From assembly GCA_022844575.1 (NCBI GenBank), contig JALHLL010000070.1, positions 1-14,176 on the forward strand: DNA of 14,176 nucleotides, given 5' to 3'. Positions 6,121 to 13,248 of this stretch are shown piece after piece. How positions within the stretch are numbered: the stretch's first letter is position 1; the number at the start of each line of letters is the position of its first letter. The notes under the pieces were generated by a model. That model did not search any database and had not been told where the DNA came from. It saw only the letters and a list, made by a program, of their open reading frames with translations. Both the position numbers and the translations under genes were made by a program. This DNA is from a bacterium (GTDB lineage Bacteria; Bacteroidota; Ignavibacteria; Kapaibacteriales; UBA961).

Positions 6121-7353
6121 ATGAACACCACATCCTTTATTATTTTTATCAGCATCGTCCAAGTTATCTTTTTGCTGACGGATATCTATGTACTCCGAAA
6201 TTGGAAGAAATTTGTTCTAGGCAAAAACTGGAGTAAAAATTGGTATAAAGTGCCGTTTATACTTTCATGTATTGCCGTAGGTGTGAATATGTATGTAAAT
6301 ATTCGCCGTATGGATATGGGGGCAATACCTTATTCAGATATGATTCTCTATAGTGTTGTTGTGTTTTGGTATTTACCCAAATTACCAATAGCACTTTTTA
6401 TGCTTTTTGATGATGTATTTCTTTTTTTTAATTGGGTGATAAAACGTTTATTTAAACGAAAAAACAGTGAAAGTATCATTACGGAAAAAAAGAATACCGA
6501 ACTTCCCCGCAGAGAATTATTGAAAAATGTAGGGTGGGCAGTGGCAGCATCGCCTTTTATAATTGTCGGTGACGGTTTGTTAAGGAAAGTAACCAATTTT
6601 ACTGTACATCCGGTTGAATTAGCTATTAAAAATTTACATCCTGCGCTTGAAGGATTGAGAATTGTTCAGATTTCCGATTTACATGCGGGTTCCATAGCAG
6701 ATGGCGCACATTTGAATGAAGTGAGAAATATCATATCCTCTCTAAAACCCGATATGATTTTTATGACGGGTGATTTTGTCAATTTTCGTTCGGTTGAATT
6801 TCCGCTTATAGCCGATGATATTCAAAGAATAAAAGCACCTCTCGGCATATATGCTTGTCTTGGTAATCATGACCATTATTCGGAATATAATGACCATGTT
6901 CGATTGAAATCCATGATTAGAGAAGCCGGAGTTGATTTATTGGTGAATGCAAATCGTGTATTAAGTATTGACGGAGCGCAATTACAAATTGCCGGAACGG
7001 ATAATACGGGGTTGCGACAAACGTTCGGTAAATTGGATAAAGCTTTATACGGATTAAAAGAAGAAAACCCGACTCTATTATTAACCCATGATCCCACTTT
7101 TTGGGATAAACAAGTACGTGGAAAATCGCATGTGGATGTTATGTTTTCGGGGCATACACATGGGGGGCAAATAGGTGTTCATATTCTAGGTGCGGAAATG
7201 AGTGTGGCACAAATGGTTTATAAACAGTGGGCGGGTTTATATTCGGATGCACATCAGCATCTTTATGTAAATCGTGGTGTCGGTGTTGTTGGGCCACCTT
7301 TGCGTATAGGTATTGACCCTGAAATTACCGAATTTACATTAAGAAAAGCATAA
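6121..7353 (+). CDS. Membrane-anchored YkuE-like metallophosphoesterase with internal Tat-like motif
   Basis: The 410-residue protein starts with membrane segments at about 5-22, 43-60 and 73-103, then a basic linker (108-125). LPRRELLKNVGWAVAASPFIIV (128-149) follows and looks like a twin-arginine signal placed internally. From residue 175 there is a calcineurin-like phosphoesterase domain with a complete motif set: SDLHAG (D186, H188), TGDFVN (D218), LGNHDH (N249, H250), LLTHDP (H323) and SGHTHGGQ (H345, H347). YkuE of Bacillus is a Tat-exported cell-wall metal phosphoesterase, and related bacterial proteins (LpxG/YkuE group) cleave lipid or wall phosphates. Here the catalytic domain is probably displayed outside the inner membrane, but the substrate cannot be told. 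It lies 11 nt after the hotdog gene without a Shine-Dalgarno site and ends at a hairpin. Confidence 0.88.
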   Translation: MNTTSFIIFISIVQVIFLLTDIYVLRNWKKFVLGKNWSKNWYKVPFILSCIAVGVNMYVNIRRMDMGAIPYSDMILYSVVVFWYLPKLPIALFMLFDDVFLFFNWVIKRLFKRKNSESIITEKKNTELPRRELLKNVGWAVAASPFIIVGDGLLRKVTNFTVHPVELAIKNLHPALEGLRIVQISDLHAGSIADGAHLNEVRNIISSLKPDMIFMTGDFVNFRSVEFPLIADDIQRIKAPLGIYACLGNHDHYSEYNDHVRLKSMIREAGVDLLVNANRVLSIDGAQLQIAGTDNTGLRQTFGKLDKALYGLKEENPTLLLTHDPTFWDKQVRGKSHVDVMFSGHTHGGQIGVHILGAEMSVAQMVYKQWAGLYSDAHQHLYVNRGVGVVGPPLRIGIDPEITEFTLRKA

Positions 7354-7376
7354 GGCGTTCCTTTAATCGGAACGCC
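7354..7376. terminator. GC-rich hairpin at convergent gene junction, probable terminator
   Basis: GGCGTTCC (7354-7361) and GGAACGCC (7369-7376) form a perfect 8-bp stem with a 7-nt loop. It begins directly after the metallophosphoesterase stop codon and lies 18 nt past the ribH stop on the other strand. Neither side has a long T tract (GTTCCTCT on the +, TTATGCTTTTCTT on the -). The minus-strand side is slightly better, so it may serve both genes or act mainly as a 3' stabilising hairpin. Confidence 0.6.
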
Positions 7377-7394
7377 GTTCCTCTGATACATTTC

Positions 7395-7856
7395 TCATAT
7401 CTTTTCAATAAGAGTAGCCATTTCTATGGCAACCATTGCTGCCTCAAATCCTTTATTTCCTGCTTTTGTACCGCTTCTTTCGATTGCTTGTTCAATCGTA
7501 TCTGTTGTTAAGACACCGAATATGCACGGAACACCTGTTTCCAATGAAACTGTGCCGATTTTTGCCGCTTCTCCCGCTACATAATCAAAATGGGGTGTTG
7601 CTCCGCGAATAACAGCACCAAGTGTTATAATGGCATTGTATTTTCCTGATTTGGCTACTTTTTGTGTTACCGTCGGTATTTCGAAACATCCGGGGCAATA
7701 ATAAACCGTCACATTATTTTCGGTATCTACCCCATGCCTTTTCAATCCGTCAAGCGCACCTGCCAATAAACTTTCAACTACAAATGAGTTCCATCGCGCT
7801 ATAACTATGGCAAATCGTTTGCCGGCTCCATTATAATCACCTTCTACGGTTTTCAT
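7395..7856 (-). CDS. ribH: 6,7-dimethyl-8-ribityllumazine synthase
   Basis: RibH condenses 5-amino-6-ribitylaminouracil with 3,4-dihydroxy-2-butanone 4-phosphate, the penultimate step of riboflavin synthesis. The product is 153 residues, the normal length. Visible markers are IARWNSFV at 19-26 (substrate-ring stacking region), LGAVIRGATPHFDYV at 79-93 with the proton-transfer histidine at 89, FGVLTTDT at 113-120, and ERSGTKAGNKG at 126-136, containing the phosphate-binding Arg127. It is the last gene of a three-gene minus-strand unit, starting 9 nt after the GT-C gene. The sequence TAGGAAAAG overlaps that gene's stop codon and could act as a ribosome site. No other rib gene and no FMN riboswitch are seen in the window. 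Confidence 0.97.
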   Translation of the reverse strand: MKTVEGDYNGAGKRFAIVIARWNSFVVESLLAGALDGLKRHGVDTENNVTVYYCPGCFEIPTVTQKVAKSGKYNAIITLGAVIRGATPHFDYVAGEAAKIGTVSLETGVPCIFGVLTTDTIEQAIERSGTKAGNKGFEAAMVAIEMATLIEKI

Positions 7857-7865
7857 ATACTTTTC

Positions 7866-9443
7866 CTATAACTGTTTATAATATGATAGCTTTTTTTCAT
7901 AATCACCAAGATACGGAGAATCTTTTTTTGAAAACAATACTAATCCCCATACTGAATCTCTATTATAGTTTTTGAGTAACGCTTTAACTTCAGGTTTATT
8001 CTCATCAAGACCTATAATGAAGTCAGGCTTTGTTTTAACGATTGAATGGTTATAATCGTATTTATTGTGTCCGGGATGAAAACTGATATACTTGTTTTTA
8101 TCAGCCGGTATAATGGCAGGTAATCGCGCTATATATGTATCATTCTTACCGAGTATATCATACATTGTTCTATCGGTGAAGTAATGTATTGCTCCGGCAG
8201 TAACCGTTGCCACTCTTGCTTTTTCATCGGAATTGTTGAGCAGAATAGCAACTTTAACATTGGCAATATTATCACCTGTTCCGAATGGCTGATTGAGTAA
8301 TAAGCCCGTTGCAATAGATGAGCCGTCTTTTTGAAAATTGATATTTATTAATAACAATATTACTGTTATAATGTAAATAGCCGTTCGATATCTTACTGCA
8401 ATATAAAGTTTATCAATTATTCTATTAATAATGGTATATATGGATGCCGAGAGTATTATGAAAAAAGGTGCAATCGCAATGGAAATATAACGATTTGCTC
8501 CGCCCCACCAATCCCAAGCATCACCACCTACATAGGTACTATAAGCAATTTGTGTAAAGAAAAGAGTTAGAATAAGAGTATAGGCAAATTCTTTTTTCCT
8601 CAATGTAAAAAGAATCGGTAGCAGAATAAGAAAAGGATTAAAGAACAAAATAAATTTGCCCGTTACAAATAAGCCTCGCGTAATTCTGTATAAGGGGTTT
8701 AAGCCCGTCATTTTCAAATAATAAGTATTCGGTAGAAAATCACCATAATAGGCGTATCTCCAAATTGTTTGTATGCCTATACTTAATGCCAATAATAATA
8801 AACCGAAACAAAGATGTTTTAATCGTGATTCCTTGCTTTTTAGAGCTACGCCACCCATAATAATACATGCCGGAATACACATATCCATTCGTATGAAAGT
8901 TCCGAGCATTAGCAATATAAAATAAGGATACGGGAAGTTTGTTCCTTTACTTTTTAATATGCCATATACACTTATTGTTATGATAAGTGAACATAAAGAG
9001 ACTTCCATCCCCATTAATGACCAAGTATTCAACGGCACATAGAAAGCTGTTAAAATGGTGGAAATAATATGTATTATACGCTTATCGGGAAAGAGAAACT
9101 CGGCTATTTTCCATATAATAATGCATTGAGCAATAAGAAATATACCACCTAAACATTGAATGAATAATGATGTAAAGTTATGGGGAACGGAGAGTGAATG
9201 CGGAATACTCATAATGAGTGTCCATAAAGGATTGGTAATGCCCTCTATTCGCTCATGTGCATTCCAGGTAAGTCCATTTCCAAGAGCAAGGTTTTTTGCA
9301 TACTGCATGGAAATCATTGCATCATCAAAAAGACAGAAGTACCGATTACCATCAAGAACAAAACTACTGCGAATAATAAAGAATGTATAATAGGCGGTTG
9401 CTAATGATATGATGATAAGCAGGGGACGTGGGAGGAATTTCAT
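7866..9443 (-). CDS. Polytopic membrane glycosyltransferase, GT-C fold (AftB-like/DPM-type)
   Basis: This 525-residue protein has an N-terminal membrane anchor (about 8-24), a first periplasmic loop with CLFDDAMISMQYAKNLALGNG (37-57) and ERIEGITNPLWTLIM (64-78), then about ten further hydrophobic segments to residue 370 and a soluble C-terminal tail. The DD pair at 40-41 in the first loop, followed by an IEG-TNPLW segment, is the layout of GT-C enzymes that use polyprenyl-phosphate sugars, most similar in pattern to arabinofuranosyltransferase AftB-like proteins. YGDFLPNTYYLK (233-244) and GGDAWDWWGGANRY (306-319) resemble the later loops of the same group. The role is probably transfer of a sugar to a surface glycan or protein on the periplasmic side. 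Donor and acceptor are unknown. It starts 10 nt after the PHP gene. GT-C class is fairly certain; the subfamily is not. Confidence 0.75.
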   Translation of the reverse strand: MKFLPRPLLIIISLATAYYTFFIIRSSFVLDGNRYFCLFDDAMISMQYAKNLALGNGLTWNAHERIEGITNPLWTLIMSIPHSLSVPHNFTSLFIQCLGGIFLIAQCIIIWKIAEFLFPDKRIIHIISTILTAFYVPLNTWSLMGMEVSLCSLIITISVYGILKSKGTNFPYPYFILLMLGTFIRMDMCIPACIIMGGVALKSKESRLKHLCFGLLLLALSIGIQTIWRYAYYGDFLPNTYYLKMTGLNPLYRITRGLFVTGKFILFFNPFLILLPILFTLRKKEFAYTLILTLFFTQIAYSTYVGGDAWDWWGGANRYISIAIAPFFIILSASIYTIINRIIDKLYIAVRYRTAIYIITVILLLININFQKDGSSIATGLLLNQPFGTGDNIANVKVAILLNNSDEKARVATVTAGAIHYFTDRTMYDILGKNDTYIARLPAIIPADKNKYISFHPGHNKYDYNHSIVKTKPDFIIGLDENKPEVKALLKNYNRDSVWGLVLFSKKDSPYLGDYEKKLSYYKQL

Positions 9444-9453
9444 AGACGCTCAA

Positions 9454-10272
9454 TCAGCGTTTTGCAAGGTGATTGATCATAGATTCTATTGCTGAAGCTT
9501 GTACTACGAATTCCCCGAAATTACCATCATCGTAAGGTCTTGTTCCGTGAAAATCCGAACCACCGGTTTCAAGCAACCAATAGTGCATGGCAACATTATG
9601 ATAATATACTCTCACATCCAAAGGATGGGAAGGATGAATCACTTCTATTCCGTCTATTCCGGCTTCTATCACCATATGTAATTTATCATATGACATCTGT
9701 CCGGGATGGGCAAGTACAGCTAAACCACCCGCCGAATTGATAAGGTCAATACCTTCGGCAACAGCAAATTTGGGCTTACTTTCAAAAGCGGGTTTTCCTG
9801 TCGCAAGGAAACGGTCGAATGCACTTTTTAAGTCTTTTACATAACCGCTTTTTACCATTTCAGCCGCAATGTGGGGTCTGCCTATTGTACCGGCACCTGC
9901 TCTTTCCAGCACATCATCCAGCTTGATATTGACAGATAAATTTCTCAACTTGTTCACTATTCTTTCGGCTCGTTTCATCCTTTCGCGTCTGAAAATGGCG
10001 AGATGCGTCTTCAAACGAGGATAATCTGGGTCAAGAAAATAACCGAGTATATGATGGTCGGTACCGTTTTCGTAACAACTAAGTTCTATTCCGGCAATAA
10101 GTTCGATATTGTGCCTCTTTGCAATGCTTTCGCCCACCCTGTAGCCATCCATCGTATCGTGATCGGTAATTGCAAGAAAGGATACACCTCTCCCTTGCGC
10201 CTTCAAGATCAATTGCTCGGGAGTCAAAATTCCATCGGAATAGAGAGTATGTGTATGAAGATCGGCGACCAT
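9454..10272 (-). CDS. PHP-domain phosphoesterase, YciV/TrpH (RNase AM) type
   Basis: The 272-residue protein has the complete set of PHP metal-site motifs: DLHTHTLYSDG at 4-14 (H6, H8, D13), ITDHDT at 35-40, AGIELS at 60-65 (E63), GRPHIA at 131-136 (H134), LAHPG at 187-191 (H189) and GSDFHG at 238-243 (D240, H242). An inserted helical stretch (85-165) is typical of the YciV/TrpH group. Members of this group hydrolyse 3',5'-nucleoside bisphosphates (such as pAp) and act as 5'-3' exonucleases on short RNA; E. coli RNase AM matures rRNA 5' ends. The start ATG gives the canonical very short N-terminus. It is the first gene of the minus-strand unit with the GT-C enzyme and ribH. A long inverted repeat begins 18 nt upstream of its start. 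Function is known from the family only. Confidence 0.92.
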   Translation of the reverse strand: MVADLHTHTLYSDGILTPEQLILKAQGRGVSFLAITDHDTMDGYRVGESIAKRHNIELIAGIELSCYENGTDHHILGYFLDPDYPRLKTHLAIFRRERMKRAERIVNKLRNLSVNIKLDDVLERAGAGTIGRPHIAAEMVKSGYVKDLKSAFDRFLATGKPAFESKPKFAVAEGIDLINSAGGLAVLAHPGQMSYDKLHMVIEAGIDGIEVIHPSHPLDVRVYYHNVAMHYWLLETGGSDFHGTRPYDDGNFGEFVVQASAIESMINHLAKR

Positions 10273-10290
10273 TATCTAATATATACTACC

Positions 10291-10367
10291 TCACATTACT
10301 CAAAATTAAGCATTACAAGTTAACAGCGCTGCGCTATAGTGATAATGTTAATTTTCATAATGTGTGA
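10291..10367. repeat. Long imperfect inverted repeat in the divergent intergenic region
   Basis: The left-arm blocks CACATTA (10292-10298), AAAATTAA (10302-10309) and CATTA (10311-10315) pair in order with TAATG (10343-10347), TTAATTTT (10348-10355) and TAATGTG (10358-10364). This gives 20 pairs interrupted only by a 3/2-nt internal loop and a single bulged G. Within the 27-nt centre is a second symmetric element, AGCGC-T-GCGCT (10325-10335). It lies between the divergently transcribed PHP gene and the glycan cluster. It could be an RNA hairpin in a 5' leader, a regulator site or a small mobile remnant; no T tract supports termination. Confidence 0.6.
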
Positions 10368-10428
10368 AGAAACGAAGTTTATACTGAATTTAACATCGGC
10401 TTGACGAGTATTACGGTATTGTTTTGTT

Positions 10429-10434
10429 TATAAT
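10429..10434 (+). promoter_or_regulatory. Possible -10 element of the glycan cluster promoter
   Basis: A perfect TATAAT lies 106 nt before the start at 10541. The nearest good -35-like hexamer, TTGACG (10401-10406), is 22 nt upstream, which is too far for a standard sigma-70 pair. The -10 may therefore rely on an activator or be fortuitous. Confidence 0.25.
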
Positions 10435-10470
10435 GAAAAGCTAATACACTCTTGTTAACATCATGCTAAA

Positions 10471-10520
10471 GTAACATCGCGGTAACAAAAGGGTAATATG
10501 AGAAAACGATTTTTGTAACA
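10471..10520 (+). promoter_or_regulatory. GTAACA direct repeats on an 11-bp period, candidate response-regulator operator
   Basis: GTAACA occurs at 10471, 10482 and 10515, and GTAATA at 10493. The successive offsets are 11, 11 and 22 bp, so all four sit on one face of the helix with one slot (10504) unmatched. A related TTAACA is at 10455, off register. Direct repeats at 11-bp spacing are the known operator form of OmpR/PhoB-family response regulators. The array ends 20 nt before the start codon of the first glycan gene, so it may overlap a promoter or lie in the leader. Confidence 0.4.
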
Positions 10521-10540
10521 CAGAGATTATAGAAGTTCTT

Positions 10541-11557
10541 ATGCAGCAAAAATCGGTATTATTCATCTGTGGTTCATTGAACCAAACTACTCAAATGACC
10601 CGCATTGCCGATGAACTTAAGGAAGTGGCAAATTGTTACTTTACTACATACTATGCCGACGGTTTATTGAGAAAGGCAGCCGAACGCGGCTTTCTGGACT
10701 TTACGATTCTGGGCGGAGAATTTAAGAACAAGAGTGTAGAACTCCTTAAAAATGAGGGTAGAGCCATTGATTGGAGGGGTGAGTCCCGTTATTATGATTT
10801 GGTTGTTACTTGTTCAGACTTAATTGTACCCGATAATACTCGCCGTTCCAAACTACTACTTGTACAGGAAGGAATGACCGATCCGGAGAACTTGATGTAC
10901 AAAATTGTTAGATCATTGCATTTGCCTCGGTACTTGGCAAGTACTTCAATGACGGGATTGTCGGACGCATATGATGTTTTTTGCGTTGCTTCGGAAGGGT
11001 ACAGAAAATTATTTATAAATAAAGGTGTAAATCCCAATAAAATAATTGTGACGGGAATACCCAATTATGATAATTGCCTAATGTATTGTAATAATTCATT
11101 TCCGTACAGGCATCATGTACTTGTCGCGACATCCGATGCTCGTGAAACGTTTAAATATGAAAATAGAAAAGAATTTATACATAAAGTTTTAACCATAGCG
11201 GACGGTAGGCAAGTAATATTTAAACTACATCCGAATGAAAATGTTCGACGTGCTACAGATGAAATTTATCGCAATGCTAAAGATGCTATTGTTTTTCATG
11301 AAGGTAATGCGCATGAAATGATAGCAAATAGCGATGTATTAGTGACAAAATTCTCAACCTTAGTATATACAGGGCTTGCTTTGGGCAAAGAGGTACACTC
11401 GGAATTTCCACTCCAAGAATTAAAAACACTGTTACCGATACAAAACGGCGGAGCTTCGGCAGCTAATATAGGGGAAGTATGCAAAAGACTTATTGCCACC
11501 AATTACTTCTTTCCGAAACGATTTCCGAAAATTAAAAATACAATCAGCACAAACTAA
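10541..11557 (+). CDS. GT-B-fold glycosyl/glycerophosphotransferase-like protein of a surface-glycan cluster
   Basis: This 338-residue protein has no signal peptide or membrane segment. It shows two Rossmann-like halves: residues 4-125 start with VLFICGSLNQTTQMTRIADEL and contain the LVVTCSD strand; residues 145-320 contain DVFCVASEGYRKLF (145-158), KIIVTGIPNYDN (167-178), a strand ending VIFKLHPNEN (225-234) and ANSDVLVTKFSTLVYTGLALGKEV (262-285). The HPNE segment and the late SD-x-F/S-T segment are the arrangement seen in CDP-glycerol glycerophosphotransferase-like, capsule-type and UDP-GlcNAc 2-epimerase-like GT-B proteins. It probably transfers an activated sugar or polyol onto a glycan; donor unknown. 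The neighbouring cytidylyltransferase (18 nt downstream) makes a CMP- or CDP-linked donor plausible (inference). The start lacks a clear Shine-Dalgarno site and is preceded by the GTAACA repeat array. Confidence 0.7.
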   Translation: MQQKSVLFICGSLNQTTQMTRIADELKEVANCYFTTYYADGLLRKAAERGFLDFTILGGEFKNKSVELLKNEGRAIDWRGESRYYDLVVTCSDLIVPDNTRRSKLLLVQEGMTDPENLMYKIVRSLHLPRYLASTSMTGLSDAYDVFCVASEGYRKLFINKGVNPNKIIVTGIPNYDNCLMYCNNSFPYRHHVLVATSDARETFKYENRKEFIHKVLTIADGRQVIFKLHPNENVRRATDEIYRNAKDAIVFHEGNAHEMIANSDVLVTKFSTLVYTGLALGKEVHSEFPLQELKTLLPIQNGGASAANIGEVCKRLIATNYFFPKRFPKIKNTISTN

Positions 11558-11575
11558 ATACAGTTAGCAAGTTAC

Positions 11576-12379
11576 ATGAAAATAATAATCGTTGTACAGG
11601 CAAGAATGAACTCCACACGTTTACCGGGCAAAGTATTACTGCCTGTAGCTGGTAAAAGTCTCCTTTTAAGGCAAGTGGAAAGAATAAGTTTTGCCACTCA
11701 GCATGATGGAATTGTTGTTGCCACAACTACGGATGTTTCCGATAATATCATTGCCGGTATGTGTGAGATAGAGGGTATATCGGTGTTTCGCGGGCATCCC
11801 TTCGATTTATTGGATAGACACTATCGCGTGGGGAAATTATATAATGCCGATGTTGTAGTAAAGATACCCTCCGATTGCCCTTTAATTGACCCGAAAATTA
11901 TTGACAAGGTAATTACTTATTATAAAAATCATTACAGAGAATATGATTTTGTCAGTAATCTTCACCCACCTACATATCCGGACGGAAATGATATTGAGGT
12001 TATTCCGATTCGTGTACTGGAATATGCACATAAAAATGCCACCAAACAATATGAACGTGAACATACCACGCCATTTATTTGGGATAATCCTGAAATATTC
12101 AGAATTGGAAATTGTACATGGGAAACAGGGTATAATTATTCGATGAGCCATCGTTGGACTTTGGATTATGATGAGGATTATCATTTTGTTCGGGAAATTT
12201 ACAGACGATTATACCCGAAAAATCCCCACTTTAATATATATGACATATTAACCTTAATAGATGAAAAACCGGAAATTGCCGATTTGAATAGAAAATATGC
12301 CGGTGTAAACTGGTATGGTAAACATTTACGCGAATTAAAAAATATACCGGCTTCACAAACAAGAACATATTCGGAATGA
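11576..12379 (+). CDS. SpsF-like cytidylyltransferase for polysaccharide precursor activation
   Basis: The N-terminus, VVQARMNSTRLPGKVLLPV (6-24), is the nucleotide-binding signature of the SpsF/NeuA-type (CTP_transf_3) nucleotidyltransferases. VATTTDVSDN (48-57) and KIPSDCPLIDP (96-106) follow, with a metal-binding aspartate at 100. The C-terminal half (110-267) carries DGNDIEV and a WTLDYDEDYHFVREIY segment common in SpsF relatives. Such enzymes couple CTP (some may use other NTPs) to a sugar or sugar acid, releasing pyrophosphate. At 267 residues it is normal length. Its stop overlaps the ATG of the transketolase alpha subunit gene (ATGATGA), suggesting coupled translation. The immediate neighbours imply the activated compound may be a transketolase product or derivative (inference). 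Family call is solid; substrate unknown. Confidence 0.85.
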   Translation: MKIIIVVQARMNSTRLPGKVLLPVAGKSLLLRQVERISFATQHDGIVVATTTDVSDNIIAGMCEIEGISVFRGHPFDLLDRHYRVGKLYNADVVVKIPSDCPLIDPKIIDKVITYYKNHYREYDFVSNLHPPTYPDGNDIEVIPIRVLEYAHKNATKQYEREHTTPFIWDNPEIFRIGNCTWETGYNYSMSHRWTLDYDEDYHFVREIYRRLYPKNPHFNIYDILTLIDEKPEIADLNRKYAGVNWYGKHLRELKNIPASQTRTYSE

Positions 12380-13236
12380 TGACACAAGAACAAGTAAATG
12401 TAATGGAAACACTTTCATTATCCGTACGTGAACATATTTTACGAATGAGTACGGACGGGGGATGTTTTACGGGAGCTTCGCTCTCATGCACCGATATTTT
12501 AGTCTATCTCTATACATCTTTTCTTAAAATAACTCCTCAAACAGTGTATGATGCAGAGAGGGATTATTTGTTCTTATCGAAAGGACATGATGTTCCGGCA
12601 CTTTACGGAGTTTTGGCGGAGCTTGATTTTTTTAATAAAGAACGTTTGAACAATCACTTAGGTACCAACGACGATATCTATTGGCATCCGAATAGAAATA
12701 TTCCGGGCATAGAATTTCACTCGGGTTCATTAGGACATCTTTTGTCGGTAGGAATGGGCGTGGCATACGATTGTAAGAGAAACGGTAATCAAAACCGAAT
12801 TGTTGTTATTGTGGGTGATGGCGAATTGAATGAGGGTACATTATGGGAAGGATTATTGATTGCATCCGCAAAAGCTTTGCATAACCTTATTGTCATTGTT
12901 GATAGAAATCATTTTCAGGCAAATGTACGTACTGAAGAACTTATTCCGCTTGAACCGATGGAAGAGAAATTTTCCGCATTCGGCTGCTATGTGCAAAGGA
13001 TTAACGGACATGATTTTTTTGAGTTACATACTGCGCTCAATAATGCGGATAATGAAAGCAATAAACCATCAGTAATTATTGCCGATACGGTTCGAGGTAA
13101 AGGAGTTCCTTCCATTCAGGAACGTGCAGATAGATGGTTCTGCAATTTTACCCACGATGAAGTACAATCGCTCATCGGTGAATTGCATGGAGTGGAAAAT
13201 ACCGTTCTGGAGTCCGAAACATTAATTGTACGATAA
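12376..13236 (+). CDS. Transketolase-like N-terminal (TPP pyrophosphate-binding) subunit
   Basis: This 286-residue protein corresponds to the first domain of transketolase. Visible motifs are GASLSCTDILVYLY (33-46), LFLSKGHDVPALYG (65-78), FHSGSLGH (114-121), and the TPP/metal motif GDGELNEG (147-154) followed by VDRN (175-178). DTVRGKGVP (237-245) closes the domain. Transketolase moves a two-carbon ketol unit between sugar phosphates using thiamine diphosphate. Split versions function as an alpha/beta pair, and the beta gene follows 12 nt later. Two positions look unusual: SGSLGH where many family members have GSLGQ, and DRWFCNF (252-258) where split transketolases usually have a WH pair. 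Both could affect substrate choice. Translation likely starts at 12376, overlapping the previous stop; an adjacent ATG at 12379 is possible. Location in a glycan cluster suggests a dedicated sugar-building role. Confidence 0.88.
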   Translation: MMTQEQVNVMETLSLSVREHILRMSTDGGCFTGASLSCTDILVYLYTSFLKITPQTVYDAERDYLFLSKGHDVPALYGVLAELDFFNKERLNNHLGTNDDIYWHPNRNIPGIEFHSGSLGHLLSVGMGVAYDCKRNGNQNRIVVIVGDGELNEGTLWEGLLIASAKALHNLIVIVDRNHFQANVRTEELIPLEPMEEKFSAFGCYVQRINGHDFFELHTALNNADNESNKPSVIIADTVRGKGVPSIQERADRWFCNFTHDEVQSLIGELHGVENTVLESETLIVR

Positions 13237-13248
13237 TTTCTTTCTATT

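Noticed and set aside
10401..10434. TTGACG and TATAAT as a standard sigma-70 promoter pair
   Set aside because: The spacer is 22 nt, well outside the usual 16-19. Only the -10 element was kept, at low confidence.
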